A stretch of DNA of 64,000 nucleotides, taken from the NCBI RefSeq assembly GCF_011308835.1, contig NZ_JAAOHY010000006.1, positions 124,001-188,000 on the forward strand. Reading direction: 5' to 3'. The notes below the pieces were generated by a model. It did no database searches, was not told where the DNA came from, and saw only the letters and a program-made list of their open reading frames with translations. Made by a program: the position numbers and the translations under genes. Every line of letters starts with the position of its first letter. Within the stretch, counting starts at the first letter, position 1. Shown piece by piece: positions 18,618 to 27,869 of the stretch. Origin of the DNA: Paracoccus xiamenensis (lineage in GTDB: Bacteria > Pseudomonadota > Alphaproteobacteria > Rhodobacterales > Rhodobacteraceae).

Positions 18618-19559
18618 ATGCTGCGCTATTTAACCCGCCGGATGCTTTCGCTTGCGCTTGGCCTGCTGGTCGCGTCGGTGGTGATTTTCCTGCTGGTGGA
18701 AATGGTTCCGGGCGACCCCGCCACCTTCATGCTGGGTACCGGCGCCCAGCCCGACACGCTGGCGGCGCTGCGCGCGCAGCTGGGATTGGATCAGCCCCTG
18801 CCGCTGCGATATGCCAATTGGCTGGGCGCGGTCCTGACCGGCGATCTGGGGCATAGCTTTACCTATAAAACGCCGGTGGCGGGGATGATCTGGGACCGGA
18901 TGCAGGTGTCGATGCCGCTGGCGCTGATGGCGCTGGCACTGGCTGTGATGATCGCCTTTCCGGTCGGGCTTTACGCGGCGTCCCGGCGCGGTCAGCCGCA
19001 GGATACGGCTGTGATGGGGCTGACGCAGGTGGGCATCGCCTTGCCGAATTTCTGGTTCGCGATGCTGCTGGTGCTGCTGTTCGCGGTGCGGCTGCGCTGG
19101 CTGCCTGCGGGCGGCTTTCCCGGTTGGGATTACCCCGTCGCCGCCCTTCGCGCGCTGCTGCTGCCGGCGATTGCGCTGGCGCTGCCCCAGGCGGCGATTC
19201 TGGCGCGCGTGCTGCGGTCCTCGCTGATCGAGACGATGGACCAAGACTATATCCGCACCGCGCGCGCCAAGGGCCTGACGCGCGGCCAGACGCTGCGCCG
19301 CCATGCCCTGCGCAATGCGCTGATCCCGGTGCTGACCATTCTGGGGATGCAGTTTTCCTTTTTGATGGCAGGCGCAATCATCATTGAAAACGTCTTTTAC
19401 CTGCCCGGCCTTGGGCGGCTGATCTTTCAGGCCATCACCCAACGAGACCTGATCGTGGTGCAGTCCGCCGTGCTGGTGCTGGTCGCCGCCGTTATCGCCG
19501 TCACCTTCCTTGTCGATCTGGCCTATGCTGCCGTCGATCCAAGGTTGCGTCGCAGATGA
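18618..19559 (+). CDS. Peptide/nickel-type ABC transporter permease (DppB-like)
   Basis: This 313-aa inner-membrane permease has six helices. The family features are MLRYLTRRMLSLALGLLVAS at the N-terminus, GDPATFMLG in the periplasmic loop, and the cytoplasmic EAA motif around YIRTARAKGLTRGQTLRRHALRNALIPVL, which docks to the ATPase. It belongs to the DppB/OppB/GsiC group that imports peptides, nickel or glutathione. It overlaps the next permease by 4 bases. No substrate-binding protein gene is present in this cluster. Confidence 0.9.
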   Translation: MLRYLTRRMLSLALGLLVASVVIFLLVEMVPGDPATFMLGTGAQPDTLAALRAQLGLDQPLPLRYANWLGAVLTGDLGHSFTYKTPVAGMIWDRMQVSMPLALMALALAVMIAFPVGLYAASRRGQPQDTAVMGLTQVGIALPNFWFAMLLVLLFAVRLRWLPAGGFPGWDYPVAALRALLLPAIALALPQAAILARVLRSSLIETMDQDYIRTARAKGLTRGQTLRRHALRNALIPVLTILGMQFSFLMAGAIIIENVFYLPGLGRLIFQAITQRDLIVVQSAVLVLVAAVIAVTFLVDLAYAAVDPRLRRR

Positions 19560-20371
19560 GATGGACCCTTATTATCGGTGCCGCTCTGGCGGGTCTGGCG
19601 GTGCTGGCGGCGGCAGTGTCTTTCGTGTGGACGCCTTACGACATCACCCAGATGGCGGTGGCCAACAAGTTGCAGCCGCCATCCGCCGCACATTGGCTGG
19701 GGACGGACCATTTCGGGCGCGACATCCTGTCCATGGTGATGCTGGGGGCGCGCACCTCGATCGCCGTCGCGCTGGTGGCGGTGGGGATCGGCATCGCCCT
19801 TGGCGTTCCTTTGGGGCTGATCGCCGCCGCCAATAAGGGCGGCTGGCTGGACGAGGTCATCATGCGCGGCAATGACCTGATCTTCGCCTTCCCCTCGCTG
19901 GTCATCGCCATCCTCATTACCGCCGCCTTCGGGCCAAGCGCCATCAACGCGATCATCGCCATCGGCATCTTCAACATCCCCGTCTTCGCACGGGTGACGC
20001 GGGCCGGTGCGCTGCCCGTCTGGACGCTGGACTATATCCGCGCCGCGCAGGTTGCGGGCAAGGGCCGCAGCCGCATCAGCGTGGAACACGTGCTGCCCAA
20101 TATCCTGAACCTGCTGATCGTGCAGGGCACCATCCAGTTCAGCCTTGGGATATTGGCCGAGGCCGGCCTGTCCTATGTCGGCCTTGGCGCGCAGCCGCCG
20201 ACGCCCAGCTGGGGCCGTATGCTGGCCGAGGCGCAGACCTTCGTGACCCTCGCCCCCCATGTCGCCATCATCCCGGGCCTTTGCATCGTGGCGACGGTTC
20301 TGGGCCTGAACCTGTTGGGTGACGGGTTACGGGACGCGCTTGATCCCAGGTTGAAGGTGATGCGCGCATGA
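19556..20371 (+). CDS. Peptide/nickel-type ABC transporter permease (DppC-like)
   Basis: The 271-aa second permease of the importer. The helix-periplasm segment HWLGTDHFGRDILSMVMLGARTS and the EAA loop YIRAAQVAGKGRSRISVEHVLPNIL are diagnostic of the DppC/OppC group. The N-terminal soluble extension common in OppC is short here. The ATG at 19556 overlaps the DppB-like stop, and the stop overlaps the ATPase start, so the three products should be made in step. Confidence 0.9.
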   Translation: MRWTLIIGAALAGLAVLAAAVSFVWTPYDITQMAVANKLQPPSAAHWLGTDHFGRDILSMVMLGARTSIAVALVAVGIGIALGVPLGLIAAANKGGWLDEVIMRGNDLIFAFPSLVIAILITAAFGPSAINAIIAIGIFNIPVFARVTRAGALPVWTLDYIRAAQVAGKGRSRISVEHVLPNILNLLIVQGTIQFSLGILAEAGLSYVGLGAQPPTPSWGRMLAEAQTFVTLAPHVAIIPGLCIVATVLGLNLLGDGLRDALDPRLKVMRA

Positions 20372-21951
20372 TCGAAACCCGCGACCTGTCCGTCACGATC
20401 CACGGCCATACGGTGCTGCGCGATGTGGATCTGAAGCTGGCGCCCGGCAAGATCACCGGGCTGGTGGGCGAATCCGGCTCTGGCAAGTCGATGACGGCGC
20501 TGGCGATCATGGGGCTGCTGCCGCGCGGATCGAAGACGGGCGGGCAGGTGCTGCTGGATGGGCAGAACCTGCTGGATCTGCCGGAACGGCAGATGTGCAG
20601 AATCAGGGGCAGCCGCATCGGGATGATCTTTCAGGAACCGATGACCGCCCTGAACCCCCTGATGAATATCGGGGATCAGGTGGCCGAGGTGCTGCGTATC
20701 CACCAGAACATGCCGCGCGAACAGGCGCTGCTGCGCGCCCGCGACCGGCTGGACCGCGTGGGCCTGCGCGCACCGCGCTTTCCGCTGACCCTGTACCCGC
20801 ACGAGCTTTCCGGCGGTCAACGCCAACGCGTGGCCATCGCATTGGCGATTGCCGAGGCCCCGGATCTGCTGATCGCCGACGAACCCACAACCGCGCTGGA
20901 TGTGACGACACAGGCGCAGATCCTAGACCTGCTGCGCGATCTGGTGGCAAGCGAGGGCATGTCGCTGCTGCTGATTACCCATGATCTGGCCGTGGTGGCG
21001 GGCATTGCCGACCACGTCGCGGTGATGAAGGCGGGCGAGATCGTCGAGGAAGGCGAGACCGAGGCGCTGTTCCGCGGCCAGACCCACCCCTATACGCGCG
21101 ACCTGTTCGCCGCCTCGCGCCATGTTCCGGCGCGGGTGGCGGCGGCGCCTGACGACACGCCGATCCTGTCGGTCAGGAACGCCGTGCGCGAATATCTTCT
21201 GCCGCGCCTGTCCGCCTTCGCGCCCCATCCGGTGCTGCGCGCCGTCGATGGCGTCAGCTTCGACATTCAGGACGGTGAATCGGTCGGTTTGGTCGGCGAA
21301 TCCGGCAGCGGAAAATCGACGCTGATCCGCGCTGTGCTGGGCCTCGATCCGCTCAGCGAGGGCGAGATCAGGCTGGACGGCACCAGCGTCGCGGCGGGCC
21401 TCTCGATGCCGCCCGCGCTGCGCGCCAAGATGCAGGCGGTGTTTCAGGACCCCTTCGGCAGCTTCGATCCGCGTTGGCGCGTTGACCGGCTGGTGTCGGA
21501 ACCGTTTCATCTGACCGGTCGCCCCGATGACTGGCGGGACCGCGTGGCGCAGGCGCTAAGCGATGTGGGGATCGAGCCGTCCATGTCGCGCCGCTATATC
21601 CACGAGTTTTCTGGCGGTCAGCGCCAGCGCCTTGCCATCGCCCGCGCGCTGATCATCCGCCCGCGTCTGATCGTCCTGGACGAGGCCGTCAGCGCCCTTG
21701 ACGTCCGCGTCCGTGCGCAAGTGCTGGACCTGCTGGCCGATCTGCGCCGCAGCCACAACATCGCCTATCTGTTCATCAGCCACGACCTTGGCGTCGTGCG
21801 CGGCGTCACCGACCGCGTGCTGGTGATGGAGGCAGGCAAGATCGTCGAACAGGGCGCGACCGCGCAGGTGATGGACGCCCCCGCCCACCCGACGACGCAA
21901 AGGCTGATGCAGGCCATGCCCGAAATCCCCCAGGAATGGAGCGCCGCATGA
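20368..21951 (+). CDS. Fused dual ATP-binding subunit of a peptide-type ABC importer (DppD-DppF fusion)
   Basis: Two complete nucleotide-binding domains lie in one 527-aa chain. The first has Walker A GESGSGKS, signature [12 protein letters not shown] and Walker B LLIADEPT; the second has [20 protein letters not shown] and [12 protein letters not shown]. In the second, Walker B is followed by EAV rather than EPT, a common variant. A linker (about residues 255-300) holds the oligopeptide-transporter C-terminal extension (HPYTRDL). Fused DppDF chains are frequent in alphaproteobacteria. It overlaps the aldehyde dehydrogenase start by 4 bases. Confidence 0.92.
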   Translation: MIETRDLSVTIHGHTVLRDVDLKLAPGKITGLVGESGSGKSMTALAIMGLLPRGSKTGGQVLLDGQNLLDLPERQMCRIRGSRIGMIFQEPMTALNPLMNIGDQVAEVLRIHQNMPREQALLRARDRLDRVGLRAPRFPLTLYPHELSGGQRQRVAIALAIAEAPDLLIADEPTTALDVTTQAQILDLLRDLVASEGMSLLLITHDLAVVAGIADHVAVMKAGEIVEEGETEALFRGQTHPYTRDLFAASRHVPARVAAAPDDTPILSVRNAVREYLLPRLSAFAPHPVLRAVDGVSFDIQDGESVGLVGESGSGKSTLIRAVLGLDPLSEGEIRLDGTSVAAGLSMPPALRAKMQAVFQDPFGSFDPRWRVDRLVSEPFHLTGRPDDWRDRVAQALSDVGIEPSMSRRYIHEFSGGQRQRLAIARALIIRPRLIVLDEAVSALDVRVRAQVLDLLADLRRSHNIAYLFISHDLGVVRGVTDRVLVMEAGKIVEQGATAQVMDAPAHPTTQRLMQAMPEIPQEWSAA

Positions 21952-23390
21952 CGAAACCATGGTTTGATCCGTCAGAAATCCTGATTGGCGGGCAATGGCG
22001 CCGCGCCGGGGCCACGCTACCGGTCGAAGATCCCTCGACCGGTCAGAGCTTCGCCGAAATCGGGCGCGGCACTGCCGCCGATATTGATGAGGCCGTGGCG
22101 GCAGCCGAGGCCGCGCGTAACAGCGAATGGGGCCGGCTGACCGCGACCGAACGCGGACGTATCCTGACCCGGATCGGTCAGGCCGTTCTGGACCGTACCG
22201 AGGAGTTGGCGCAACTCGAATCCCGCGATGTCGGCAAGCCGCTGAAACAGGCCCGTGCCGATGCGCTGGCGCTGGCGCGTTACATGGAGTTTTACGGCGG
22301 TGCTGCCGACAAGATCATGGGCGAAACGATTCCCTATCTGGACGGCTATACCGTCTGGACCCTGCGCGAACCTCATGGCGTGACCGGCCATATCGTGCCG
22401 TGGAATTATCCCATGCAGATCATCGGGCGGTCCGTCGGGGCGGCGCTGGCAATGGGCAACGCGGCGGTGTTGAAACCGGCCGAGGAAGCCAGCCTGACCG
22501 CGCTCGCCTTCGCCCGGATCGCGATGGATGCAGGGCTGCCGCCCGGCGCGTTGAACGTGGTGACGGGCTTGGGCGAAGAAGCGGGCGCGGCGCTGTCGTC
22601 CCATCCGGGCGTGCATCATGTCAGCTTCACCGGCTCGGTCGGGGTTGGGACGCTGATTCAGCAGGCCGCGGCGCGGAACGCGGTGCCGGTCACGCTGGAA
22701 CTTGGCGGCAAGTCGCCGCAACTGGTGTTCGCGGATGCCGATCTGGACCGAGCGCTGCCGTTTCTGGTCAACGCGGGCGTGCAGAATGCCGGGCAGACCT
22801 GCTCGGCCGCGTCGCGGATACTCGTCGAACGGTCGCGCCATGATGAGGTTGTGGCGCGCATGGCCGAGGCTTACCGTGCCCTGCGCGTCGGCCCCGCGCT
22901 GGATGATCTGGAGGTCGGGCCGCTGATCTCGGCCCGGCAGAAGCAGATTGTCGAGGGCTATCTTGCGCAGGCGGGCGACCTGGACGTCGCCGCCCGCGCG
23001 CAGATCCAGTCCGACGCACCCGCAGGCGGCCATTACGTCGCCCCGCATCTGCTGGCCGGCGTAGGCAGCAATCACCGCCTCGCGCAGGAGGAGATCTTCG
23101 GTCCCGTTCAGGTGGTGATCCCCTTCGATGACGAGGATCACGCCATCGCCATCGCCAACGGCACCGAATACGGGCTGGTCGCCGCCGCCTGGACGCAGGA
23201 CGGCCCGCGCGGGTTGCGCATGTCGCGCAAGCTGCGGGCAGGGCAGGTGTTCCTGAACAACTACGGTGCGGGCGGCGGGGTCGAGCTGCCTTTCGGTGGC
23301 ACAGGCAAATCCGGCCATGGCCGCGAAAAGGGTTTCGAGGCGCTTTACGGCTTCTCCACGCTCAAAACCGTGGCCGCCTGGCACGGCTAG
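21948..23390 (+). CDS. NAD(P)-dependent aldehyde dehydrogenase (betaine-aldehyde type)
   Basis: The protein is 480 aa and has the full aldehyde dehydrogenase set: FTGSVGVGTLIQQ cofactor loop, general base E251 in LELGGKSPQ, catalytic C285 in NAGQTCSAASRIL, and EEIFGPVQVV. It most resembles betaine/4-aminobutyraldehyde-type enzymes, but substrate choice cannot be read directly. ATG 21948 overlaps the stop of the ABC ATPase (ATGA), with GGAATGGAG upstream, so it is translationally coupled to the transporter. That suggests the imported compound feeds an aldehyde intermediate; this is inference. Confidence 0.9.
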   Translation: MTKPWFDPSEILIGGQWRRAGATLPVEDPSTGQSFAEIGRGTAADIDEAVAAAEAARNSEWGRLTATERGRILTRIGQAVLDRTEELAQLESRDVGKPLKQARADALALARYMEFYGGAADKIMGETIPYLDGYTVWTLREPHGVTGHIVPWNYPMQIIGRSVGAALAMGNAAVLKPAEEASLTALAFARIAMDAGLPPGALNVVTGLGEEAGAALSSHPGVHHVSFTGSVGVGTLIQQAAARNAVPVTLELGGKSPQLVFADADLDRALPFLVNAGVQNAGQTCSAASRILVERSRHDEVVARMAEAYRALRVGPALDDLEVGPLISARQKQIVEGYLAQAGDLDVAARAQIQSDAPAGGHYVAPHLLAGVGSNHRLAQEEIFGPVQVVIPFDDEDHAIAIANGTEYGLVAAAWTQDGPRGLRMSRKLRAGQVFLNNYGAGGGVELPFGGTGKSGHGREKGFEALYGFSTLKTVAAWHG

Positions 23391-23417
23391 GGCTGTCTCT
23401 GTTCATGTAGGTTAAAG

Positions 23418-24281
23418 ATGCGTCTGTTTTTTCAGCTTCTTGCGGTTCTCACGCTGATCCCGCTGGCGGCCAGCTATGCCGGGCGGTTTCACCCGCTTGG
23501 CGATTCGCTGGCGGTGTTTCGTCCGGCCATGGCGCTGGCGATGCTGGTGCTGGCCTTCGCCTTTCGTCGCTGGTGGCGCTTGGGGGTGCTGGCACTGGGA
23601 CTGGCGGCGATTGGCCCGATCCTGTGGATGATGCGGCCCGGTCTCTCGGTCGATCCGGCCATCACCGTTTACCAGAAAAACCTGCTGTTCAACCGAGGCG
23701 AAGCGACGGCGCTGATCGAAGATTTTCGCGCCTCGGGCGCAGAAGTGATCCTGCTGCAGGAACTGAGCGAGCGAAATCTGCCGATTGCCGAGGCGATGCG
23801 GGACAGCCACCGCTATCAGATCCTGTGCCCCGCCCATAGCGTCGGGCGGGTGGCGATCCTGTCGGTCTATCCTTTGTCGGATGAATATTGCGCCGAAAAT
23901 GCCGGCTTCACCTCGGCCCGCGTCCAGCATCCGGCGGGCGCGTTCACCGCCGTCGCGCTGCATCTGCACTGGCCCTATCCCTTCGGTCAGGAAGCGCAGG
24001 TGAACCGGGCGATGGCTGATCTGGCCGGCATGGCCCGCCCGATGATTCTTGGCGGTGATTTCAACATGGTGCCCTGGGCCGGTGCGCCGGGCCGCATCGC
24101 GCGGGCGACGGATACGCGGATCGCCGGGCCGATCCGTCCGACGCTGTTCGTGAAGGCCTATCCCCTGCCGATCGACCATGTGCTGGTCCCGGCTGGCACG
24201 GACGCGGTTCTGGAACGCCGCCCGCGTCTTGGATCGGACCATTACGGCGTGCTGGCGCGGATCGGTTCCCTTGATCGCTAG
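23418..24281 (+). CDS. Membrane-anchored endonuclease/exonuclease/phosphatase-family protein
   Basis: Three hydrophobic helices occupy about residues 1-75, followed by an EEP domain (about 85-285) facing the periplasm if the topology is standard. Catalytic motifs visible are VYQKNLLF (Asn), ILLQELSE (metal-binding Glu), LHLHWPYPFG, GGDFNMVPW (Asp/Asn), and a C-terminal DHVL...GSDHYGVLARI (catalytic His). The closest general type is the YafD/EEP-2 group of membrane proteins found in Rhodobacteraceae, with unknown substrate (nucleic acid, sphingolipid or phosphoester). It stands 27 bases after the aldehyde dehydrogenase and 46 before the helicase gene. Confidence 0.85.
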   Translation: MRLFFQLLAVLTLIPLAASYAGRFHPLGDSLAVFRPAMALAMLVLAFAFRRWWRLGVLALGLAAIGPILWMMRPGLSVDPAITVYQKNLLFNRGEATALIEDFRASGAEVILLQELSERNLPIAEAMRDSHRYQILCPAHSVGRVAILSVYPLSDEYCAENAGFTSARVQHPAGAFTAVALHLHWPYPFGQEAQVNRAMADLAGMARPMILGGDFNMVPWAGAPGRIARATDTRIAGPIRPTLFVKAYPLPIDHVLVPAGTDAVLERRPRLGSDHYGVLARIGSLDR

Positions 24282-24327
24282 GCCAACGCGCCTTTCCTTC
24301 CTGCCCGCCCCGCGCTAGGCACAGCGC

Positions 24328-25857
24328 ATGAGTTTGCCCGCCCTTTCCCCCGATCAGGCCGAAGCCTGGGACAGCCTGTCCGAGGTGCTGGCCGCTGCCG
24401 GCATCGACTTGACGGCCGAGGAAATCATGCCGCCCCAGCCCGGCAAGGCGCGGGTCATGGCGGTGATCGGCAAGGCGGGGTCCGGCAAGACCATGATCCT
24501 CGCCGCCCTGACCAAGGCCCTGCGCGAGGCGGGCGTCGACATCATCAGCGGCGATTACGAGGGCAAGAAGCGTAAGGAACGCCGCACCGTCGCGGTGCTG
24601 GCGCCGACCAACAAGGCGGCCTTCGTGCTGCGGATGAGGGGCGTGCCGGCGACGACGATCCACCGCATCCTCTACACGCCGGTTTACGATCCCGAATATG
24701 AAAGGATCGCCGATTGGCTGACCGGCAGCGGTGACCGGCCCGTGATCGAGGGGCTGAGCGATGCGGCCCTCGACCGCGCGAAGCTGTTCTATGACCTCCA
24801 TGCCTCGATCCCCGGCGCGCTGGCGGCGGCGGGCTTGCGCGGGTCAGACTTCATCAACGGCTGGAAACGGCGCGAGGATGGGCTGGATATCGGGCTGATC
24901 GACGAATCCTCGATGCTGGACGAACGCCAGTTCGACGACCTGCGCGAGATCTTTCCGGTGCTCATCCTGTTTGGCGATCCGGCCCAGCTGGCCCCGGTCG
25001 GCCAATCGGGCGAGATGGTCTTTGACAAGCTGGCCGCGCCGCAGCGGCTGATGTTAAGCCGCATCCACCGGCAGGCAGGCGACAGCCCGATCCTGGATCT
25101 GGCCCATGCGCTGGCGGATGACAGTCTTGATTTCAACGGGTTCGAGCGGATGGTTCGCGATGCCGCCGCCCGCGACGACCGGGTGATCTGGGCCGAACGC
25201 GTCGAAAGCGACCTGATGTCGCGCTCGCCCGTGCTGGTCTGGCGCAACGCCACAAGGATCCGCCTGATCACCGCCTTTCGTGCCGCTTACGGCGCGCCGG
25301 GCGATCAGCTTCTGCCGGGCGAGCCGCTGATCTGCGACGGGCTGGAACTGCCCCTGAAGCACCGCAACAAACGCATTGATCTGGAGGCGCGGGGCCTGAT
25401 CAAGGGCGCGCAGGTCATCTATCTCGGCCCCGGCAAGAAGCCCGGCTTTTCGCGGCTGCATGTCATTGGGGCCGAGGATCCGCGCCTGTCGGCAGCCAGC
25501 ATCGTGAAGATTGAAACCCCGGACGAGGAAGAACCCTTCATCCCCTTCGCCGCCCGCATGGGCGCAAGCTTCCTGCATGGTGCTGCGGTGACGATCCACA
25601 AGGCGCAGGGGTCGCAATGGCCCGATGTGCAGGTCTTCGGACCCGACATTTCAGCGGCCGCGTGGTCGGGGCGCAACGAGGCTGGGATCCCGCTGTGGAA
25701 ACGCCTGACCTATGTCGCCATCACCCGCGCGCAGGAACGCCTGCACTGGGTGACGCGGGCGCGGCTGGCGCGCCCGTCGGGGCCGCTGGGGATCGAGGAT
25801 CTGACCGTCCCGGCCTCGCCACTGGAATTGCAGCTGGCCGAAACAGGGGAGAGCTGA
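24328..25857 (+). CDS. RecD-like superfamily 1B ATP-dependent helicase
   Basis: This 509-aa helicase shows Walker A AVIGKAGSGKT (about residue 50), VLAPTNKAAFVLR (motif Ia), IGLIDESSMLDERQF (motif II), LFGDPAQLAPVG (motif III), LSRIHRQAGDSPIL (motif IV), and the UvrD_C_2 region GAAVTIHKAQGSQWP plus LTYVAITRAQERLHWV (motifs V/VI). RecB and RecC homologues are not beside it, so it is not a RecBCD alpha subunit in context; stand-alone RecD-like helicases are widespread in alphaproteobacteria. A probable role is DNA repair or processing. It is convergent with the small membrane-protein gene, with 11 bases between the stops. Confidence 0.88.
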   Translation: MSLPALSPDQAEAWDSLSEVLAAAGIDLTAEEIMPPQPGKARVMAVIGKAGSGKTMILAALTKALREAGVDIISGDYEGKKRKERRTVAVLAPTNKAAFVLRMRGVPATTIHRILYTPVYDPEYERIADWLTGSGDRPVIEGLSDAALDRAKLFYDLHASIPGALAAAGLRGSDFINGWKRREDGLDIGLIDESSMLDERQFDDLREIFPVLILFGDPAQLAPVGQSGEMVFDKLAAPQRLMLSRIHRQAGDSPILDLAHALADDSLDFNGFERMVRDAAARDDRVIWAERVESDLMSRSPVLVWRNATRIRLITAFRAAYGAPGDQLLPGEPLICDGLELPLKHRNKRIDLEARGLIKGAQVIYLGPGKKPGFSRLHVIGAEDPRLSAASIVKIETPDEEEPFIPFAARMGASFLHGAAVTIHKAQGSQWPDVQVFGPDISAAAWSGRNEAGIPLWKRLTYVAITRAQERLHWVTRARLARPSGPLGIEDLTVPASPLELQLAETGES

Positions 25858-25868
25858 GGGTTCGGGCG

Positions 25869-26357
25869 CTATGTCGCGGCAGTCGCGGCCAGCTTGGCAC
25901 GACGCTTCCGGTGAGCGGCGTCGGCGCTCCCCCTGAAGACGACTGTTGTGAAGAGCATGCAGACCTCGCCAGTGACCAGCAGCGTCGACAGCGCCCGAGC
26001 CATCATCGACGAGTTGATGCCAACGGGGCCGATCTCAGGCAGGTAGGGAACCTGCCCGCCCAAAAGCCAGACTGCCAGCATTCCGGTAACGATCAGTATC
26101 GCGGAAATCAGTCCGAAGACCAGCGAATAACCCCAGGTGGCCGTGCAGCCGGCCTGCCTGGCAAAGCTTGTCCCAGCCGCATGCCCAGCGATTGCCAGCA
26201 CGATGATCGGCGCGAATGGCAACAGGATATCCTCGCCCAGAAAATTCAGGCTGGCGAGCCTCAGCCCATATGCGATGAGCGCCAGCGGAACAAACGCCCC
26301 GGCATAGATGATCAGCGGCCTCCCCATACTCGTCGGGCGGATATCATTGTCGGGCAA
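25869..26357 (-). CDS. Four-helix membrane protein of unknown function
   Basis: This 162-aa protein has four hydrophobic segments (roughly residues 15-35, 45-62, 75-100 and 118-142) and a basic C-terminus (HRKRRAKLAA). I recall the ABZJ_00895 family having a similar size and layout, but the match is only general. The start is TTG at 26357, chosen because AGGAG lies six bases upstream; the next candidate is the ATG ten codons later (MGRPLIIYAG). It lies 38 bases after the EcsC gene on the same strand and could be its operon partner. Confidence 0.6.
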   Translation of the reverse strand: MPDNDIRPTSMGRPLIIYAGAFVPLALIAYGLRLASLNFLGEDILLPFAPIIVLAIAGHAAGTSFARQAGCTATWGYSLVFGLISAILIVTGMLAVWLLGGQVPYLPEIGPVGINSSMMARALSTLLVTGEVCMLFTTVVFRGSADAAHRKRRAKLAATAAT

Positions 26358-26394
26358 GAGGCGCTCCTGTGGGGAAAGGTCGGGGAGAAGGCGG

Positions 26395-27195
26395 TCAGGC
26401 GCTGCGCTTGCCGGCCAGTTTCTTGCCTTCCAGTGTCTCGATTCGCAGGATCAGGCGTTCGGCAAGTGCCTCGCGCGGGATGCCGGTTTCCCTGGCAAGC
26501 CGCAGCAGGCCGAACTGGACGCGGGCAAGTTCCTGATAATAGCGCGCGAAGATATAGTTGATCGATGCGCCCGCCGCAGCACCCAGCACCGGCACCACTT
26601 GCGCACCGGCCTTGGCCAGCACGCGGCTGGCGATCTGTGGGGCGAATTTGGTGATCAGCCCCTGCAAGGTGCCGCCGCTGATCGCCACGCGCGTGGCCAG
26701 AAGCGCGGTATCGGTGCTGTCATCTTCTTCCAACGGACCGCCGGTGGCGAAGATGCGCAAAGCCTCGGCGCGGATTTCGTCGCTGTCGACATCCAACCCG
26801 TGTTCGTCGGCGATTTCCAGGATAGCGCGTTGAAGGATAGTCACGGTCACGGGCAGCTCGATAATGGTGCCGGCGATCCCGGCCGCGCCTCCGACGGCAC
26901 CGGCGGCGGTGGTGCCCAGCCGGTTGAACCAGTCGCCGCGGTTTCCGACCACCCTGCGCGAGGCTGAAGCCGCGTTGAAGCTGCGCTTCAGCGCTGCCGC
27001 AACCGCCTTGTCCAGCCGGTTGCGCATGAAGCCGGGAACTATCTTCATCAGCGCCTCGCCGCCGTCGCCGACGCGGTCGAGGATGTCCATCCCCAGCCCG
27101 CGCGCGGCGATATAGCGATGCGCCAGCCGGTCGATCTCGGCCAGCACGCTGGGGTCGGTGATGGGGGGCAGGACATATTGCTGGCGTTCAGCCAT
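26395..27195 (-). CDS. EcsC-family protein
   Basis: This 266-aa protein has the EcsC layout: an N-terminal alpha-helical part, a glycine/alanine-rich helix pair GTTAAGAVGGAAGIAGT followed by IIELPVTVTILQRAI, and ALRIFATGGP. EcsC was named from a Bacillus ABC-transporter operon but its molecular function is unknown; here no ABC genes are adjacent. The ATG at 27195 follows AAAGGAAACGCCGC. The upstream open frame (to 27399) is a shadow of the GNAT gene, which it overlaps by 8 bases. Confidence 0.82.
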   Translation of the reverse strand: MAERQQYVLPPITDPSVLAEIDRLAHRYIAARGLGMDILDRVGDGGEALMKIVPGFMRNRLDKAVAAALKRSFNAASASRRVVGNRGDWFNRLGTTAAGAVGGAAGIAGTIIELPVTVTILQRAILEIADEHGLDVDSDEIRAEALRIFATGGPLEEDDSTDTALLATRVAISGGTLQGLITKFAPQIASRVLAKAGAQVVPVLGAAAGASINYIFARYYQELARVQFGLLRLARETGIPREALAERLILRIETLEGKKLAGKRSA

Positions 27196-27754
27196 GCGGC
27201 GTTTCCTTTGCCGGATCGGCCGGCTGGCAGTCGGGCCTGCCGGACAAATCCTCATGCGCGAGGGCTGTGTCAGGGTCGGTCTCGCGCGCGACCTGACCCT
27301 GTATATCAACCCATGCGCCGGGCTGAAGTTCCAGCCCCAGCACCCGATCGGGGTTGGTGGGGGGCGGCATTTCGACGTGATCCAGTTTCTGGAAGCCAAA
27401 CCGGGAATAATAGGGCGCGTCGCCCACCAGCATGACCCGCGCCCAGCCCATTTCCGCCGCTCGATGCAGGCTTTCGCGCATCAGCCACGCGCCCAGACCC
27501 TCGCCCTGTGCGGTGGGGTGGACGGCAATGGGGCCAAGCAGCAACACTTCTTGCCCAGCGACGCGTACTGGCCAGTAACGGATGGCGGCGCGTATGGTGC
27601 CGTCCTGGCGCAGCAGCAGGCACAGGTCGCGCACCGGATCCACCCTGTCGCGCAGGCGATAGGATGACAGCGCCGTGCGTCCCGGTGCAAAGCAAAGGTC
27701 CATCAGGGCCTCGACCTCGTGCCAGTCCTCGGGCTGTTCTTCGCAGATATCCAC
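27188..27754 (-). CDS. GNAT N-acetyltransferase (YhbS-like)
   Basis: This is a 188-aa protein with the YhbS/predicted N-acetyltransferase layout: CFAPGRTALSSYRLRD in the first helix-loop, LLLGPIAVHPTAQGEGLGAWLM as the acetyl-CoA pyrophosphate loop, and VMLVGDAPYYSRFGFQKL. The target is unknown. I chose GTG 27754 because AGGGG lies 7 bases upstream and the product then starts with the first strand (VDICEEQPEDW); ATG 27790 is in frame but has no clear ribosome site. The last residues overlap the EcsC gene by 8 bases, so the two are coupled. Confidence 0.85.
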   Translation of the reverse strand: MDICEEQPEDWHEVEALMDLCFAPGRTALSSYRLRDRVDPVRDLCLLLRQDGTIRAAIRYWPVRVAGQEVLLLGPIAVHPTAQGEGLGAWLMRESLHRAAEMGWARVMLVGDAPYYSRFGFQKLDHVEMPPPTNPDRVLGLELQPGAWVDIQGQVARETDPDTALAHEDLSGRPDCQPADPAKETPHG

Positions 27755-27869
27755 CGCATTCCCCTGTTCGCGCTGCTGGATGCGTAACATGAACGCCGGC
27801 AGTTGCAAGAATGGGGTGGACCCGGCGACAGGGCGGGGGCAGGATGCGCCCGCGCGCGAAGGAGATCTC

